A stretch of 64,000 nucleotides of DNA from Pseudomonas sp. LD120 (GTDB lineage: Bacteria > Pseudomonadota > Gammaproteobacteria > Pseudomonadales > Pseudomonadaceae). Below are positions 15,839-24,325 of the stretch, piece after piece (the first letter of the stretch is position 1; every line of letters starts with the position of its first letter). A program made the translations under genes and the position numbers. The DNA lies in NCBI RefSeq assembly GCF_009861525.1, contig NZ_WVHL01000005.1, positions 2,728,001 to 2,792,000 of the forward strand. Direction: 5' to 3'. The notes beneath the pieces are model-generated. The model was not told the origin of the DNA, did not search any database, and saw only the letters and a list, made by a program, of their open reading frames with translations.

Positions 15839-17164
15839 GTGAAATTCAGCCTGCCGAAAGTCGCCACCGCCCCCTTTTGTCCGCCGGAAGTGGCGGGCTC
15901 CGTGTCCGTCGATCCCCGTGCCTCGTTGTTCAAGCGCCTGCTGCGCTTTGCTGGGCCCGGGCTGCTGATCTCCATCGGCTACATGGACCCGGGCAATTGG
16001 GCCACGGCCATCGAGGCGGGGGCGCGCTATGGCTACAACCTGCTGTTCGTGGTGTTGCTGGCGAGCCTGGCGGGGATGGCGGTGCAATGCCTGTGCTCAC
16101 GCCTGGGCATCGCCACCGGGCGCGACCTGGCGCAACTGTGCCGGGAGCGCTACAGCCGCCGTTCGGCCCGGGTCCAGTGGCTGGCGGCCGAGGTGTCGAT
16201 CATCGCCACCGATCTTGCCGAAGTGCTGGGATGTGCCCTGGCGTTCCACCTGTTGCTGGGGGTGTCCCTGAGCACCGGGATTGTCATCACCGCCTTCGAC
16301 ACCCTGCTGGTGCTGGCCTTGCAGAACCGCGGTTTTCGCCGGCTGGAAGCGATCATGCTGGCGCTGGTGGCGACCATCGGCGTGTGCTTCTTCATTGAAC
16401 TGCTGCTGATCAAACCCTATTGGCCGGACGTGGCCCGGGGGTTCACCCCGTCGCTTTCAGCCATCAGCGATGCCGCACCGTTGTACCTGGCGATCGGCAT
16501 CCTCGGCGCCACGGTGATGCCGCACAACCTGTACCTGCACACCTCCATCGTGCAGACCCGGCTGATCGGCCAAGACCGGGCCAGCCGCGCGGATGCCATC
16601 AAGCTGGCGCGGATCGACACCATCGGCTCCCTGGCCCTGGCGCTGCTGGTGAACGCGGCGATCCTGATCCTCGCCGCCGCGGCCTTCCACAACACTGGCC
16701 ATAGCGACGTGGTGGAAATCCAGGACGCCTACCACCTGCTTGATCCGCTGGTGGGCGGGGCCCTGGCCAGCGTGCTGTTTGGCGTGGCGCTGCTGGCCTC
16801 GGGGCAGAGCTCGACCTTCACCGGGACCATTGCCGGGCAGGTGATCATGGAGGGCTACCTGAACCTGCGGATTCCCTGCTGGCAGCGGCGCTTGATCACC
16901 CGCGGGCTGGCGCTGATCCCGGCGTTCATCGGCGTCTGGCTGCTGGGGGATGGCGCAGTGGGCCAACTGCTGGTGTTGAGCCAGGTGGTGCTGAGCCTGC
17001 AACTGCCCTTTGCCCTGTACCCGCTGATCCGCATGACCAACGACCGGCGCCTGATGGGCGAATTCGTCAACCGTTGGCCGACGCGATGGCTGGCCTGGAG
17101 TCTGTTTGCTGTCGTCAGCGCAGCCAACGGCTGGCTTCTGGTAGAAGCAGCGGCAAGTTTCTAG
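15839..17164 (+). CDS. mntH: Nramp-family divalent metal (Mn2+/Fe2+) transporter
   Basis: About 441 residues and 11 transmembrane helices. Family hallmarks are present: GYMDPGNWATAIEAGARYGY (DPGN metal site in helix 1), ATVMPHNLYLHTSIVQTR (MPH in helix 6) and GQSSTFTGTIAGQVIMEGYL. MntH imports Mn2+ with protons. The likely start is the GTG at 15839 preceded by GGAAA; a GTG four codons upstream is also open. No MntR box was recognised. An imperfect inverted repeat follows directly, between it and the convergent glcF. Confidence 0.92.
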   Translation: MKFSLPKVATAPFCPPEVAGSVSVDPRASLFKRLLRFAGPGLLISIGYMDPGNWATAIEAGARYGYNLLFVVLLASLAGMAVQCLCSRLGIATGRDLAQLCRERYSRRSARVQWLAAEVSIIATDLAEVLGCALAFHLLLGVSLSTGIVITAFDTLLVLALQNRGFRRLEAIMLALVATIGVCFFIELLLIKPYWPDVARGFTPSLSAISDAAPLYLAIGILGATVMPHNLYLHTSIVQTRLIGQDRASRADAIKLARIDTIGSLALALLVNAAILILAAAAFHNTGHSDVVEIQDAYHLLDPLVGGALASVLFGVALLASGQSSTFTGTIAGQVIMEGYLNLRIPCWQRRLITRGLALIPAFIGVWLLGDGAVGQLLVLSQVVLSLQLPFALYPLIRMTNDRRLMGEFVNRWPTRWLAWSLFAVVSAANGWLLVEAAASF

Positions 17165-17166
17165 CG

Positions 17167-17217
17167 GCAAGCTGCAAGCTAAAGCCATCCGCGCCATGCT
17201 TTGAGCTTGCAGCTTGC
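17167..17217. terminator. Inverted repeat between convergent mntH and glcF
   Basis: GCAAGCTGCAAGCTAAAG (17167-17184) and its near-perfect complement at 17199-17217 form an 18-bp stem with one bulge. It sits three bases after the mntH stop and ten before the glcF stop, and likely acts as a bidirectional terminator; similar repeats are frequent in Pseudomonas intergenic DNA. Confidence 0.6.
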
Positions 17218-17227
17218 AGCTTGGCGC

Positions 17228-18445
17228 TTAGCGCAGCGCGTCTTCCAGCACTTCGATCCAGTGGCGGACCGGGGTGCGGCCGGCGCCATCGAGGTGGGTC
17301 TGGCAGCCGATGTTGGCGGTGACGATCAACTCCGGCTGGCCGCTTTCCAGGGCCCGCAGCTTGTCGTCCCGCAGTTGCCGCGCCAGCGCCGGCTGGGTCA
17401 GTGAATAGGTGCCCGCCGAGCCGCAGCACAGGTGGCTGTCGGGCACCGCGGTGAGGTGGAAGCCCAGGCGTTGCAGCAGGCTTTCCACGGCGCCGCCAAG
17501 CTTTTGCCCGTGCTGCAGGGTGCAGGGGCAATGGAAGGCCAGGCGCTGGTCGCTGTGGGCGCCGAGCTGCTCCAGGGGTTCATCGCGCAGCACTTCCACC
17601 AGGTCCCGGGCCAGGGCACTGACCTGCCGGGCCTTGTCGCGGTAGGCCGGGTCATGGGCCAGCAGGTGCTGGTAATCCTTGATGAAGGCGCCGCAGCCGC
17701 TGGCGGTCTGGACGATGGTTTCGGCCCCCTGTTCCAGGTACGGCCACCAGGCGTCGATGTTGCGTTGGGCGCGCTGCAGGCCGGCTGCCTGGGCGTCCAG
17801 GTGATAGTCCACGGCGCCGCAGCAGCCGGCCTCGGCGACCGGCTGCACGCTGATCCCCAGGCGATCGAGGACTCGCGCCGCCGCGGCGTTGGTGTTGGGC
17901 GACAGCCCCTGCTGTACGCAACCTTCGAGCAGTAGCACCCGGCGTGGGTGGCTCATGGCCGGCCGCGCCTTGGCTGGGGGCACCTGACGCGGCAGTTTGT
18001 CCTGCAGCGCTTGGGGCAGTAGGGGATGAAGGCGGGCGCCACTGTTGATCAGGACCTTGAACAACTGCGCATTGGCGCTCAGGGCCCGCAGCCCGCGACG
18101 CAGCCATTGCTGGTCCAGGGGACGGGGCACGGCGGCGTCCACCACGGCGCGGCCGATGTCCAGCAGGTTGTGGTAGTCGACCCCGGACGGGCAGGTGGTT
18201 TCGCAGTTGCGGCACGACAGGCAGCGGTCCAGGTGTTGCTGGGTCTGCGCGGTCGCGGTGGCGCCCTCCAGCACCTGCTTGATCAGGTAGATACGGCCCC
18301 GTGGGCCATCCAGTTCGTCGCCCAGCAACTGGTAGGTGGGGCAGGTGGCATTGCAGAAACCGCAGTGCACGCAGCTGCGCAGGATGCGCTCGGCTTCTGC
18401 CGCCCGGGGCAGTTGCCGGGCCTCTGGGCTGAGGGTGGTCTGCAT
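17228..18445 (-). CDS. glcF: Glycolate oxidase iron-sulfur subunit
   Basis: 405 residues. Two 4Fe-4S motifs near the N-terminus are visible (CVHCGFCNATCP and CLSCRNCETTCPSG), and two CCG-type motifs lie in the C-terminal half (AGCCGAVDYH and HLCCGSAGTY). This is the standard GlcF/HdrD layout. It passes electrons from the flavin subunits GlcD and GlcE to the quinone pool during glycolate oxidation to glyoxylate. It is 3 bp downstream of glcE and ends the glcDEF operon. Confidence 0.93.
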   Translation of the reverse strand: MQTTLSPEARQLPRAAEAERILRSCVHCGFCNATCPTYQLLGDELDGPRGRIYLIKQVLEGATATAQTQQHLDRCLSCRNCETTCPSGVDYHNLLDIGRAVVDAAVPRPLDQQWLRRGLRALSANAQLFKVLINSGARLHPLLPQALQDKLPRQVPPAKARPAMSHPRRVLLLEGCVQQGLSPNTNAAAARVLDRLGISVQPVAEAGCCGAVDYHLDAQAAGLQRAQRNIDAWWPYLEQGAETIVQTASGCGAFIKDYQHLLAHDPAYRDKARQVSALARDLVEVLRDEPLEQLGAHSDQRLAFHCPCTLQHGQKLGGAVESLLQRLGFHLTAVPDSHLCCGSAGTYSLTQPALARQLRDDKLRALESGQPELIVTANIGCQTHLDGAGRTPVRHWIEVLEDALR

Positions 18446-18448
18446 GGG

Positions 18449-19513
18449 CTAGAGCTCCGCGTAGAGTCGGCCGGGGTTGAAGATCCCTTGCGGGTCCAGT
18501 TGCGCCTTGAGCCGTTGGTGATAGTGCAAAAGGGTCGGCGCCAGGGGCTGGAACGGGCTGTCCTGCAGGCCGTGGCTGTAGCAGCTGGCGTGGCCGCCGA
18601 CGGCACTGACGGCGGCGCGGATCTCGGCGGCCGTGGCGTCGGTCTTCAGCCAGCGCTGGGCGCCGCCCCAGTCCAGCAGTTGTTCGCCGGGCAGTGCCAG
18701 CAGCGGCGTGTTGTGCGGCAGCGACAGGCGCCACAGCGGCAGGCCGGGGTTGAAGAAGTCCAGTTGCTGTTCATTGAGCTGGCTCCAGTAGCCCGCGTCC
18801 AGGGGCTCGCCGCCCAGGCGCTCATGGGCGGCGGCCACCGAACCTGCGCCGCCTTCCAGGCGCAGGTGCAGGCGCTCGCCGTCGTGGCAGGCGGCGCTGA
18901 TCGGCAAGGGCTGCTGGCCCCATTCGGCGAGTCTGGCCAGGGCTTGGCCGGGCGTCATTTCCAGGCTCAGGCTCAGGCATTGCCGGGGCTTGGGCAGGAC
19001 CTTCAGCGAGACTTCGGTGATCAGCCCCAGGCAGCCGTAGCTGCCGGCCATCAGCCGCGACAGGTCGTAACCGGCGACGTTCTTCATCACCTCGCCACCA
19101 AAGCGCAGGTGCTGGCCGCTGCCGCTGATGATCCGGGTGCCGAGGACGAAATCCCGTACCGCGCCGGCCCAGGGTCGACGCGGTCCGGACAGGCCGCTGG
19201 CGAGCATGCCGCCCAGGGTGGCTCCAGCGCCGAACGATGGCGGCTCGCAGGGCAGCATCTGCCCGGCGGCCTCCAGAGTGGCGTGCAACTCACTGAGCGG
19301 GGTGCCGGCCCGGGCGCTGATCACCAGCTCCGTGGGGTCGTAGCTGACGATGCCGCGATGGCTGCGGGTATCGAGGATTTCCCCGGCGCACTCGCGGCCG
19401 AGAAAGGCTTTGCTGTTGGAGCCCTGGATACGCAACGGGGTGCTGTCCTGCAAGGCGTTGCGGACCTGTTCCAGCAGCGCGGCGCTGGCATCGCCGTCGG
19501 GTGGCGCGGTCAT
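18449..19513 (-). CDS. glcE: Glycolate oxidase FAD-binding subunit
   Basis: 354 residues with a PCMH-type FAD-binding domain: PLRIQGSNSKAFLG, GATLGGMLASGLSGPRRPWAGAVRDFVLGTRII and GGEVMKNVAGYDLSRLMAGSYGCLGLITEVSLKVLP. The ATG at 19513 overlaps the glcD stop (TGATG), so the longer upstream frame is discarded. GlcE pairs with GlcD and GlcF in the membrane-associated glycolate oxidase. Confidence 0.93.
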   Translation of the reverse strand: MTAPPDGDASAALLEQVRNALQDSTPLRIQGSNSKAFLGRECAGEILDTRSHRGIVSYDPTELVISARAGTPLSELHATLEAAGQMLPCEPPSFGAGATLGGMLASGLSGPRRPWAGAVRDFVLGTRIISGSGQHLRFGGEVMKNVAGYDLSRLMAGSYGCLGLITEVSLKVLPKPRQCLSLSLEMTPGQALARLAEWGQQPLPISAACHDGERLHLRLEGGAGSVAAAHERLGGEPLDAGYWSQLNEQQLDFFNPGLPLWRLSLPHNTPLLALPGEQLLDWGGAQRWLKTDATAAEIRAAVSAVGGHASCYSHGLQDSPFQPLAPTLLHYHQRLKAQLDPQGIFNPGRLYAEL

Positions 19514-21012
19514 CAGAAACGCTCCAGTTCGGGGAAGGGCAGTTGCCCATGATGGATATGCATGGCGCCGAATTCGGCGCAGCGCTGCAGGGTCGGGATG
19601 TTCTTGCCGGGGTTGAGCAGGCCGCCAGGATCGAAGGCGGCCTTGACCCCATGGAACAGCGCCAGCTCGTGGGCGTTGAACTGGGCGCACATCTGGTTGA
19701 TTTTCTCCCGGCCCACACCGTGTTCGCCGGTGATGCTGCCGCCCACCGCCACGCACAGTTCGAGGATCTTGCCGCCCAGGGCCTCGGCCCGCTGCAGCTC
19801 GCCCGGCCGGTTGGCATCGAACAGGATCAGCGGGTGCATGTTGCCGTCCCCGGCATGGAACACGTTGGCCACCCGCAGTTGATGCTCGGCGGCGAGACGG
19901 GCAATGCCCCGTAACACCCCCGGCAGCTGGCGCCGGGGAATGGTGCCGTCCATGCAGTAGTAGTCCGGGGACAAGCGGCCCACCGCTGGAAAGGCGTTCT
20001 TGCGCCCGGCCCAGAAGCGCACGCGCTCGGCTTCGTCCCGGGCCAGGCGTACCTCGCTGGCGCCGGCGCGTTCCAGCACCTGGCGCACCCGCTCGCAGTC
20101 GTCATGCACATCGGCCTCCACCCCGTCCAGCTCGCACAGCAGGATGGCTTCGGCGTGCACCGGGTAGCCGGCGTGGATGAAGTCCTCGGCGGCGCGGATC
20201 GCCAGGTTGTCCATCATCTCCAGGCCACCAGGGATGATCCCCGCGGCAATGATGTCGGCCACGGCGCGGCCGGCGGCTTCCACTGAATCAAAGGCCGCCA
20301 GCAGCACCTTGGCGATCGGCGGCTTGGGCAGCAGCTTGACCGTGACCTCGGTGATCACCCCCAACAGGCCCTCGGAGCCGGTGAACAGCGCCAGCAGGTC
20401 GAAGCCCGGCGAATCCAGGGCCTCGCTGCCCAGGGTCAGGGGCTGGCCGTCGACGCTGAGCATCTCGACCTTGAGCAGGTTGTGCACGGTCAGGCCGTAT
20501 TTCAGGCAATGCACGCCCCCGGCGTTTTCCGCGACGTTGCCGCCAATCGAACAGGCGATCTGCGACGACGGGTCGGGGGCGTAGTACAGGCCGAAGGGCG
20601 CGGCGGCCTGGGAGATGGCCAGGTTGCGTACCCCGGGCTGGAGCCTGGCACAACGCGCGGCGGGGTCAATCTGCAGGATGTCCTTGAAGCGCGCCATCAC
20701 CAGCAGCAGGCCTTTTTCCAGGGGCAGGGCGCCTCCGGACAAACCCGTACCGGCCCCTCGGGGGACCACTGGCACCCGGTGCGCATGGCAGATCTGCAGG
20801 ATGCGCTGGACTTCGTGCAGATGCCGCGGCAGGGCCACCAGCATCGGTGTGGTGCGATAGGCACTGAGGCCGTCGCATTCGTAGGGCTTGAGCTGCGGCT
20901 CCTGGTCCAGTAGTTCAAGGTCCGGTAATTGGCTGCGCAAGGCCCGGATCAGGGCCTGTTGGTCGACGTCGGGCAGGGCGTCGTCGAGGGTTTCGTCATA
21001 GAGAATCGTCAT
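19513..21012 (-). CDS. glcD: Glycolate oxidase FAD-linked subunit
   Basis: 499 residues, the full GlcD length. The FAD-binding region has VPVVPRGAGTGLSGGALPLEKGLLL, PDPSSQIACSIGGNVAENAGGVHCLKYG and GSEGLLGVITEVTVKLLP. The C-terminal oxidase domain includes NVFHAGDGNMHPLILFD and GGSITGEHGVGREK. It is the first gene of glcDEF. The usual regulator GlcC is not adjacent; the 250 bp upstream lead to a divergent metallothionein gene. Confidence 0.94.
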   Translation of the reverse strand: MTILYDETLDDALPDVDQQALIRALRSQLPDLELLDQEPQLKPYECDGLSAYRTTPMLVALPRHLHEVQRILQICHAHRVPVVPRGAGTGLSGGALPLEKGLLLVMARFKDILQIDPAARCARLQPGVRNLAISQAAAPFGLYYAPDPSSQIACSIGGNVAENAGGVHCLKYGLTVHNLLKVEMLSVDGQPLTLGSEALDSPGFDLLALFTGSEGLLGVITEVTVKLLPKPPIAKVLLAAFDSVEAAGRAVADIIAAGIIPGGLEMMDNLAIRAAEDFIHAGYPVHAEAILLCELDGVEADVHDDCERVRQVLERAGASEVRLARDEAERVRFWAGRKNAFPAVGRLSPDYYCMDGTIPRRQLPGVLRGIARLAAEHQLRVANVFHAGDGNMHPLILFDANRPGELQRAEALGGKILELCVAVGGSITGEHGVGREKINQMCAQFNAHELALFHGVKAAFDPGGLLNPGKNIPTLQRCAEFGAMHIHHGQLPFPELERF

Positions 21013-21264
21013 GGGCGGTGAATGACCTTGGGTTGTTCTTGTCAGGTCGAGACAGCATGACCACGGCCTGCATCATTGGCTGGCCGGGCCGGGGTGTTCC
21101 TCGGTCCATGCGGGCGCTGGCCGAATCACTTTAGTCGCTGTGGGCGTGGCGGGGGGGCTGGGTTGGCCTGGTCTTTGGAGGGCTCGCACCGTGCAGTGGC
21201 CGCCATTGTCTGAGGTGGCGCGGTGATCGAGTCCCCTGAAAGACTGATAAAAAGGAACCCTGCC

Positions 21265-21438
21265 ATGTCCAATGAAACCTGCGCCTGTCTGGCCTGCACC
21301 TGCAAGCTGGGGGGGGGGCATGCGATTGTCCGTCACGGCAAGCACTGCTGCTGTCAGGCTTGCGCCGATCATCACGCCCACGGTGAGCCTTGTGCTTCCA
21401 CTCAAGGGTGCAAATGCGCCCAAGGCGCCCACGGCTGA
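21265..21438 (+). CDS. Bacterial metallothionein (BmtA/SmtA type)
   Basis: 57 residues with cysteines in the metallothionein pattern CACLACTCK ... HCCCQACADHH ... CASTQGCKCAQG: ten cysteines plus several histidines that would hold a Zn/Cd cluster in the cytoplasm. The ATG at 21265 follows AAAGGAA. The gene contains an uninterrupted run of ten G (21309-21318) encoding the Leu-Gly-Gly-Gly stretch, which is prone to slippage. It is shorter than many Pseudomonas metallothioneins, which carry an extra C-terminal tail. A strong hairpin follows the stop. Confidence 0.85.
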   Translation: MSNETCACLACTCKLGGGHAIVRHGKHCCCQACADHHAHGEPCASTQGCKCAQGAHG

Positions 21439-21442
21439 AGAG

Positions 21443-21478
21443 CGCAAACGGGTCGGGCTGCGGCTCCACCCGTTTGCG
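21443..21478. terminator. Hairpin between metallothionein and DUF6555 genes
   Basis: CGCAAACGGGT (21443-21453) pairs perfectly with ACCCGTTTGCG (21468-21478) around a 14-nt loop between two convergent genes. There is no long T tract, so it is called on stem strength and location. Confidence 0.65.
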
Positions 21479-21484
21479 GCGGGC

Positions 21485-21712
21485 CTAGACCGAAGGCCGC
21501 CAGGTGACATTCTCGATACCGAACTTTTCCGCCATGGGCTTGCTGGTCTTTTTCACCCGTTCCCGGCCGAAACGGCCGATGCGGCCCACTCCCGCATCAC
21601 AGCTTGCCCAGTGCCAGGCCTCGGCGTTGTCCATCTTTTCCTGGCGGATGATGAAGGACTTGGGAGCGCCGTGAAGGGTGTATTCGATGACGAAGAGTTT
21701 TGCGTTGTTCAT
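21485..21712 (-). CDS. Small Pseudomonas protein (DUF6555-like)
   Basis: 75 residues starting MNNAKLFVIEYTLHGAPKSFIIR, with EAWHWASCDAGVGRIGRF in the middle. I recognise this as a small conserved Pseudomonas family, probably DUF6555, of unknown function. No signal peptide or membrane segment is visible. It is preceded by a purine-rich AGGGAGG-like sequence and converges on the metallothionein gene. Confidence 0.7.
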   Translation of the reverse strand: MNNAKLFVIEYTLHGAPKSFIIRQEKMDNAEAWHWASCDAGVGRIGRFGRERVKKTSKPMAEKFGIENVTWRPSV

Positions 21713-21827
21713 AAAGCCTCTGTTCCTCCCTGTGATCCTTGAGTGATCCCGCGCAGGCGCAAAAATTCACTTTGATTGGCCGACTCTGGCGCCAACGGTC
21801 ATGGCGCCCCTGAGAGCGCCTTTGCGT

Positions 21828-21850
21828 TCGCCGGCACGCCGGCTGCTGCG
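21828..21850. repeat. REP-like element
   Basis: TTCGCCGGCACGCCGGCTGCTGC, a variant REP core, lies just beyond the 3' end of the nucleoside permease gene. Confidence 0.6.
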
Positions 21851-21869
21851 GGATACACGTTTGCAGGGA

Positions 21870-22898
21870 TCAGGCTTCGGGCACGCCCTTTTCCCAGGTC
21901 GACCAGTTGTTGAGAATGTCCTGCACCAGCGGATTGCCGGCCCGGTAGAGGTTTTCCAGGGCCGGGACAAAGCCGCCCTGGTCGGCGTACTTGAGCAGGT
22001 TGTCCACTTCGCTGGCCCCCGGTGCCGGGCGGTCGAAGTCGGAACCGGCGCGCAGCACCGCCAGGCGCTGGATGTCCACCAGACCCTCACGGCTGGCCCG
22101 CAGCAAGGCTTCGTAGGTGGAGTTGTCTTCCTGCTGGGTGGTGCAGTAGGTGCCTTTGTTGTCGGTCAGTAAGCGGGTCCAGACTTCGGCCCGTTCGCTC
22201 AGGCGAGTGCCGGAGAACCAGGTGTTGCCCGCCAGGGTGTCGCAGCGGGTCACCACCGGTGGCTGGTTGGCTGGGGCCTTGGGGTATTTCAGGCGCCAGG
22301 CCGCCGATTGCTGGCTCTCGCTCAAGATCACCCGCTGGCTCAGGGCGAAGGCCTTGGCCTGGAGCTTGGGGTTGAGTTCGAAGACTTCGGTCTTGTAGTC
22401 CAGGGGCGGTTTTTCGTTCGGCCCCTTGGTGTTGATCCCCAGGTAGCCGGTGGGCCAGTCCTTGGGCGCATCCCGGGCGTCGAGTTCCCACTGGGTGCCG
22501 AACTCCACCAGGTAATGAGCCCAGGCGGCCGTGCCGATGGTGCCGTGGTGCGGGCTGATGCCGGCGATCCCGGCAACCAGGAAGTAGCTTTTGCGCAGGT
22601 CGAATTGGGGCGACAGGGCCAGCGCCAGGGTCGAGGCCGCGGCATTGGTCTGGCCCATGCCGGTGGTCAACAGGCACACGTCCCGGTCATTGCAGCGAAT
22701 GCTCGGATACTCCGCCGCCAGCCCCGGCAGGCGAATCTCGCGCTTGAGCTCCAGGCGCTCGATCCAGTGCTGCGCTTCCGGCGCGAACATGCTGATCAGC
22801 ACCACCTTGGGCCTGATCGGCGCCTCATTGGCCCAGGCGCCGCTGACCATCAGCGTGCTCAAGCCCAATACCCACGAAACCTTTTTAATCCGACGCAT
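21870..22898 (-). CDS. Purine nucleoside permease (NUP family)
   Basis: 342 residues with a signal peptide (VLGLSTLMVSGAWA) and the NUP features KVVLISMFAPEAQHWIERL, LLTTGMGQTNAAASTLALAL, SYFLVAGIAGISPHHGTIGTAAWAHYLVEFG and EDNSTYEALLRAS. These resemble a periplasmic nucleoside phosphorylase fold; the family was described as nucleoside permeases in fungi, and its bacterial members are secreted. It lies 109 bp downstream of a Tsx-like porin on the same strand, supporting a nucleoside uptake or salvage pair. Confidence 0.85.
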   Translation of the reverse strand: MRRIKKVSWVLGLSTLMVSGAWANEAPIRPKVVLISMFAPEAQHWIERLELKREIRLPGLAAEYPSIRCNDRDVCLLTTGMGQTNAAASTLALALSPQFDLRKSYFLVAGIAGISPHHGTIGTAAWAHYLVEFGTQWELDARDAPKDWPTGYLGINTKGPNEKPPLDYKTEVFELNPKLQAKAFALSQRVILSESQQSAAWRLKYPKAPANQPPVVTRCDTLAGNTWFSGTRLSERAEVWTRLLTDNKGTYCTTQQEDNSTYEALLRASREGLVDIQRLAVLRAGSDFDRPAPGASEVDNLLKYADQGGFVPALENLYRAGNPLVQDILNNWSTWEKGVPEA

Positions 22899-23007
22899 AC
22901 AACCTCCATGACTGCCGTTTGCCGGCGCTTATCCTGGCTGATCCAGGTTGCAACTCATCGCAACCGTTCTTGTCTTGCCATTTGCCGCTCAACGCTTGCC
23001 GCTGCTT

Positions 23008-23955
23008 CTAAAACTGATAGCCGACCCCGGCGTAATAGCCCCAGCCGTTGGAGCGGGCACGGAACTCGCCGTCGCCGAAATTCAGCACGCTGCCATCCTC
23101 CCAGTTGCCGCCGTTGTGAAAGTAGCGGCCCACCAGGGTGAAGCGCAGGTGAGTGAAGGCGTACAGCAGCACGTTGGTGGCCACCGTGGCATTGGCGGTG
23201 CGCGCCGGGTTGTCCTGGTGCAGGTCGGAGCCGAAATCGAAGTTGGTGAAGCCAATGTAGGTCAGCGAGGCGCCGTTGCTGAAGGTGTTGATGGGCACGA
23301 TGTATTTGAGCTGGGCGCGGTAGCCGTCCCAGGAATACTCGTTGCTGGCGCCGTAGTTTTCCCATTGGTAGCGGCCGTAGAAGTTGGCCGAGAGATTGAC
23401 CCGGGAATGGGTGTCGATGTCGGTGCCCAGGCCGCTGTACAGGGTGTTGGCGCGGTTGGCGGTGCGGCTGCCATGGTCGTAGATCCAGTCGAAGGCCACA
23501 TACCACTCCTTGAACGGGCCGATGGCCAGGCTGCGGCCGGCCAGGTAGTCGATGGAGATTCGCGGTTCGTGCTCCATGAACAGCGGCGAGCCGTGGTCCC
23601 AGATGCCCTTGTCGTGGCTGTTGCCGATGTCGAGGATCTTCGGTAGGTCGATGTAGCCGTACAGCTCGAAGGGGCCCTTGCGCCCGAAGTATTCGTATTC
23701 CAGGTAGATGTCGTCCGCCGGGCGCGGACCGAAGCTGATGTCCTTGCTGCCGATCAGCATCAGGTCCTGGTTGTACCAGTCGGAAAGGTAGGCACCTTGT
23801 TTGCCCGGTTGGACCTCGGCGCTCAGGCTTTCGCCCTGGGCCGATTCATCCGGCGCGGGGGATTGGGCCAATGCGGCGTGACTGAGTAGCCCCGTAACGC
23901 CGGCCAGCCCGAGGGAAACGGCCCATTGGCCATGACGGGGGAAGCGGTTGTGCAT
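23008..23955 (-). CDS. Nucleoside-specific outer-membrane channel (Tsx/OmpK-like)
   Basis: 315 residues with a signal peptide (AVSLGLAGVTGLLSHAALA) and a beta-barrel ending in GYYAGVGYQF, with the C-terminal aromatic typical of outer-membrane proteins. YLSDWYNQDLMLIGSKDI, YLEYEYFGRKGPFELYGYIDLPK and EHEPRISIDYL match the nucleoside-specific channel family. It is the first gene of a unit with the purine nucleoside permease. A perfect GCAAACGTTTGC palindrome lies 85 bp upstream and is a probable purine-repressor-type operator. Confidence 0.85.
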   Translation of the reverse strand: MHNRFPRHGQWAVSLGLAGVTGLLSHAALAQSPAPDESAQGESLSAEVQPGKQGAYLSDWYNQDLMLIGSKDISFGPRPADDIYLEYEYFGRKGPFELYGYIDLPKILDIGNSHDKGIWDHGSPLFMEHEPRISIDYLAGRSLAIGPFKEWYVAFDWIYDHGSRTANRANTLYSGLGTDIDTHSRVNLSANFYGRYQWENYGASNEYSWDGYRAQLKYIVPINTFSNGASLTYIGFTNFDFGSDLHQDNPARTANATVATNVLLYAFTHLRFTLVGRYFHNGGNWEDGSVLNFGDGEFRARSNGWGYYAGVGYQF

Positions 23956-24039
23956 GGAAAGTCCCTGTTCGTGCGGTGTGAAGTCCCTGATGTCCGTTCG
24001 CGCGCGTGGCGGTGGCGAACACTCACAAAAATGCAACTC

Positions 24040-24051
24040 GCAAACGTTTGC
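24040..24051. promoter_or_regulatory. LacI/PurR-family operator (GCAAACGTTTGC)
   Basis: A perfect 12-bp palindrome with the central CG of LacI/PurR-type operators, in the divergent region between the tsx-like gene and kynU. The E. coli PurR consensus ACGCAAACGTTTGCGT contains this core. Its position suits repression of the nucleoside porin. The rest of 23956-24325 holds the two divergent promoters and shows no gene. Confidence 0.65.
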
Positions 24052-24325
24052 ATATGGCGTACCAACTTGAGGTGGCCTTCGCCAATAAAAGCTGCAATCA
24101 GTCCTCGATAGGGCTTTTGCGCCAGCGCCGTTCTGGCTGACAGCGCTACCGAGTGGCCCCGCCCGATGGCGGGCTGGCGGTGAGCAGAATTGGGTATTAC
24201 CAGCGGGAATATAAAGGGCCGTCTTTTCTATTATCCAGTAATGGCGACCCTGGCTAGCATCCGGACTCGCTGGGGGCTGTTTGCTGCAACCCCGGCGCCC
24301 CAATCATCGATACCGAGGGATCGTC

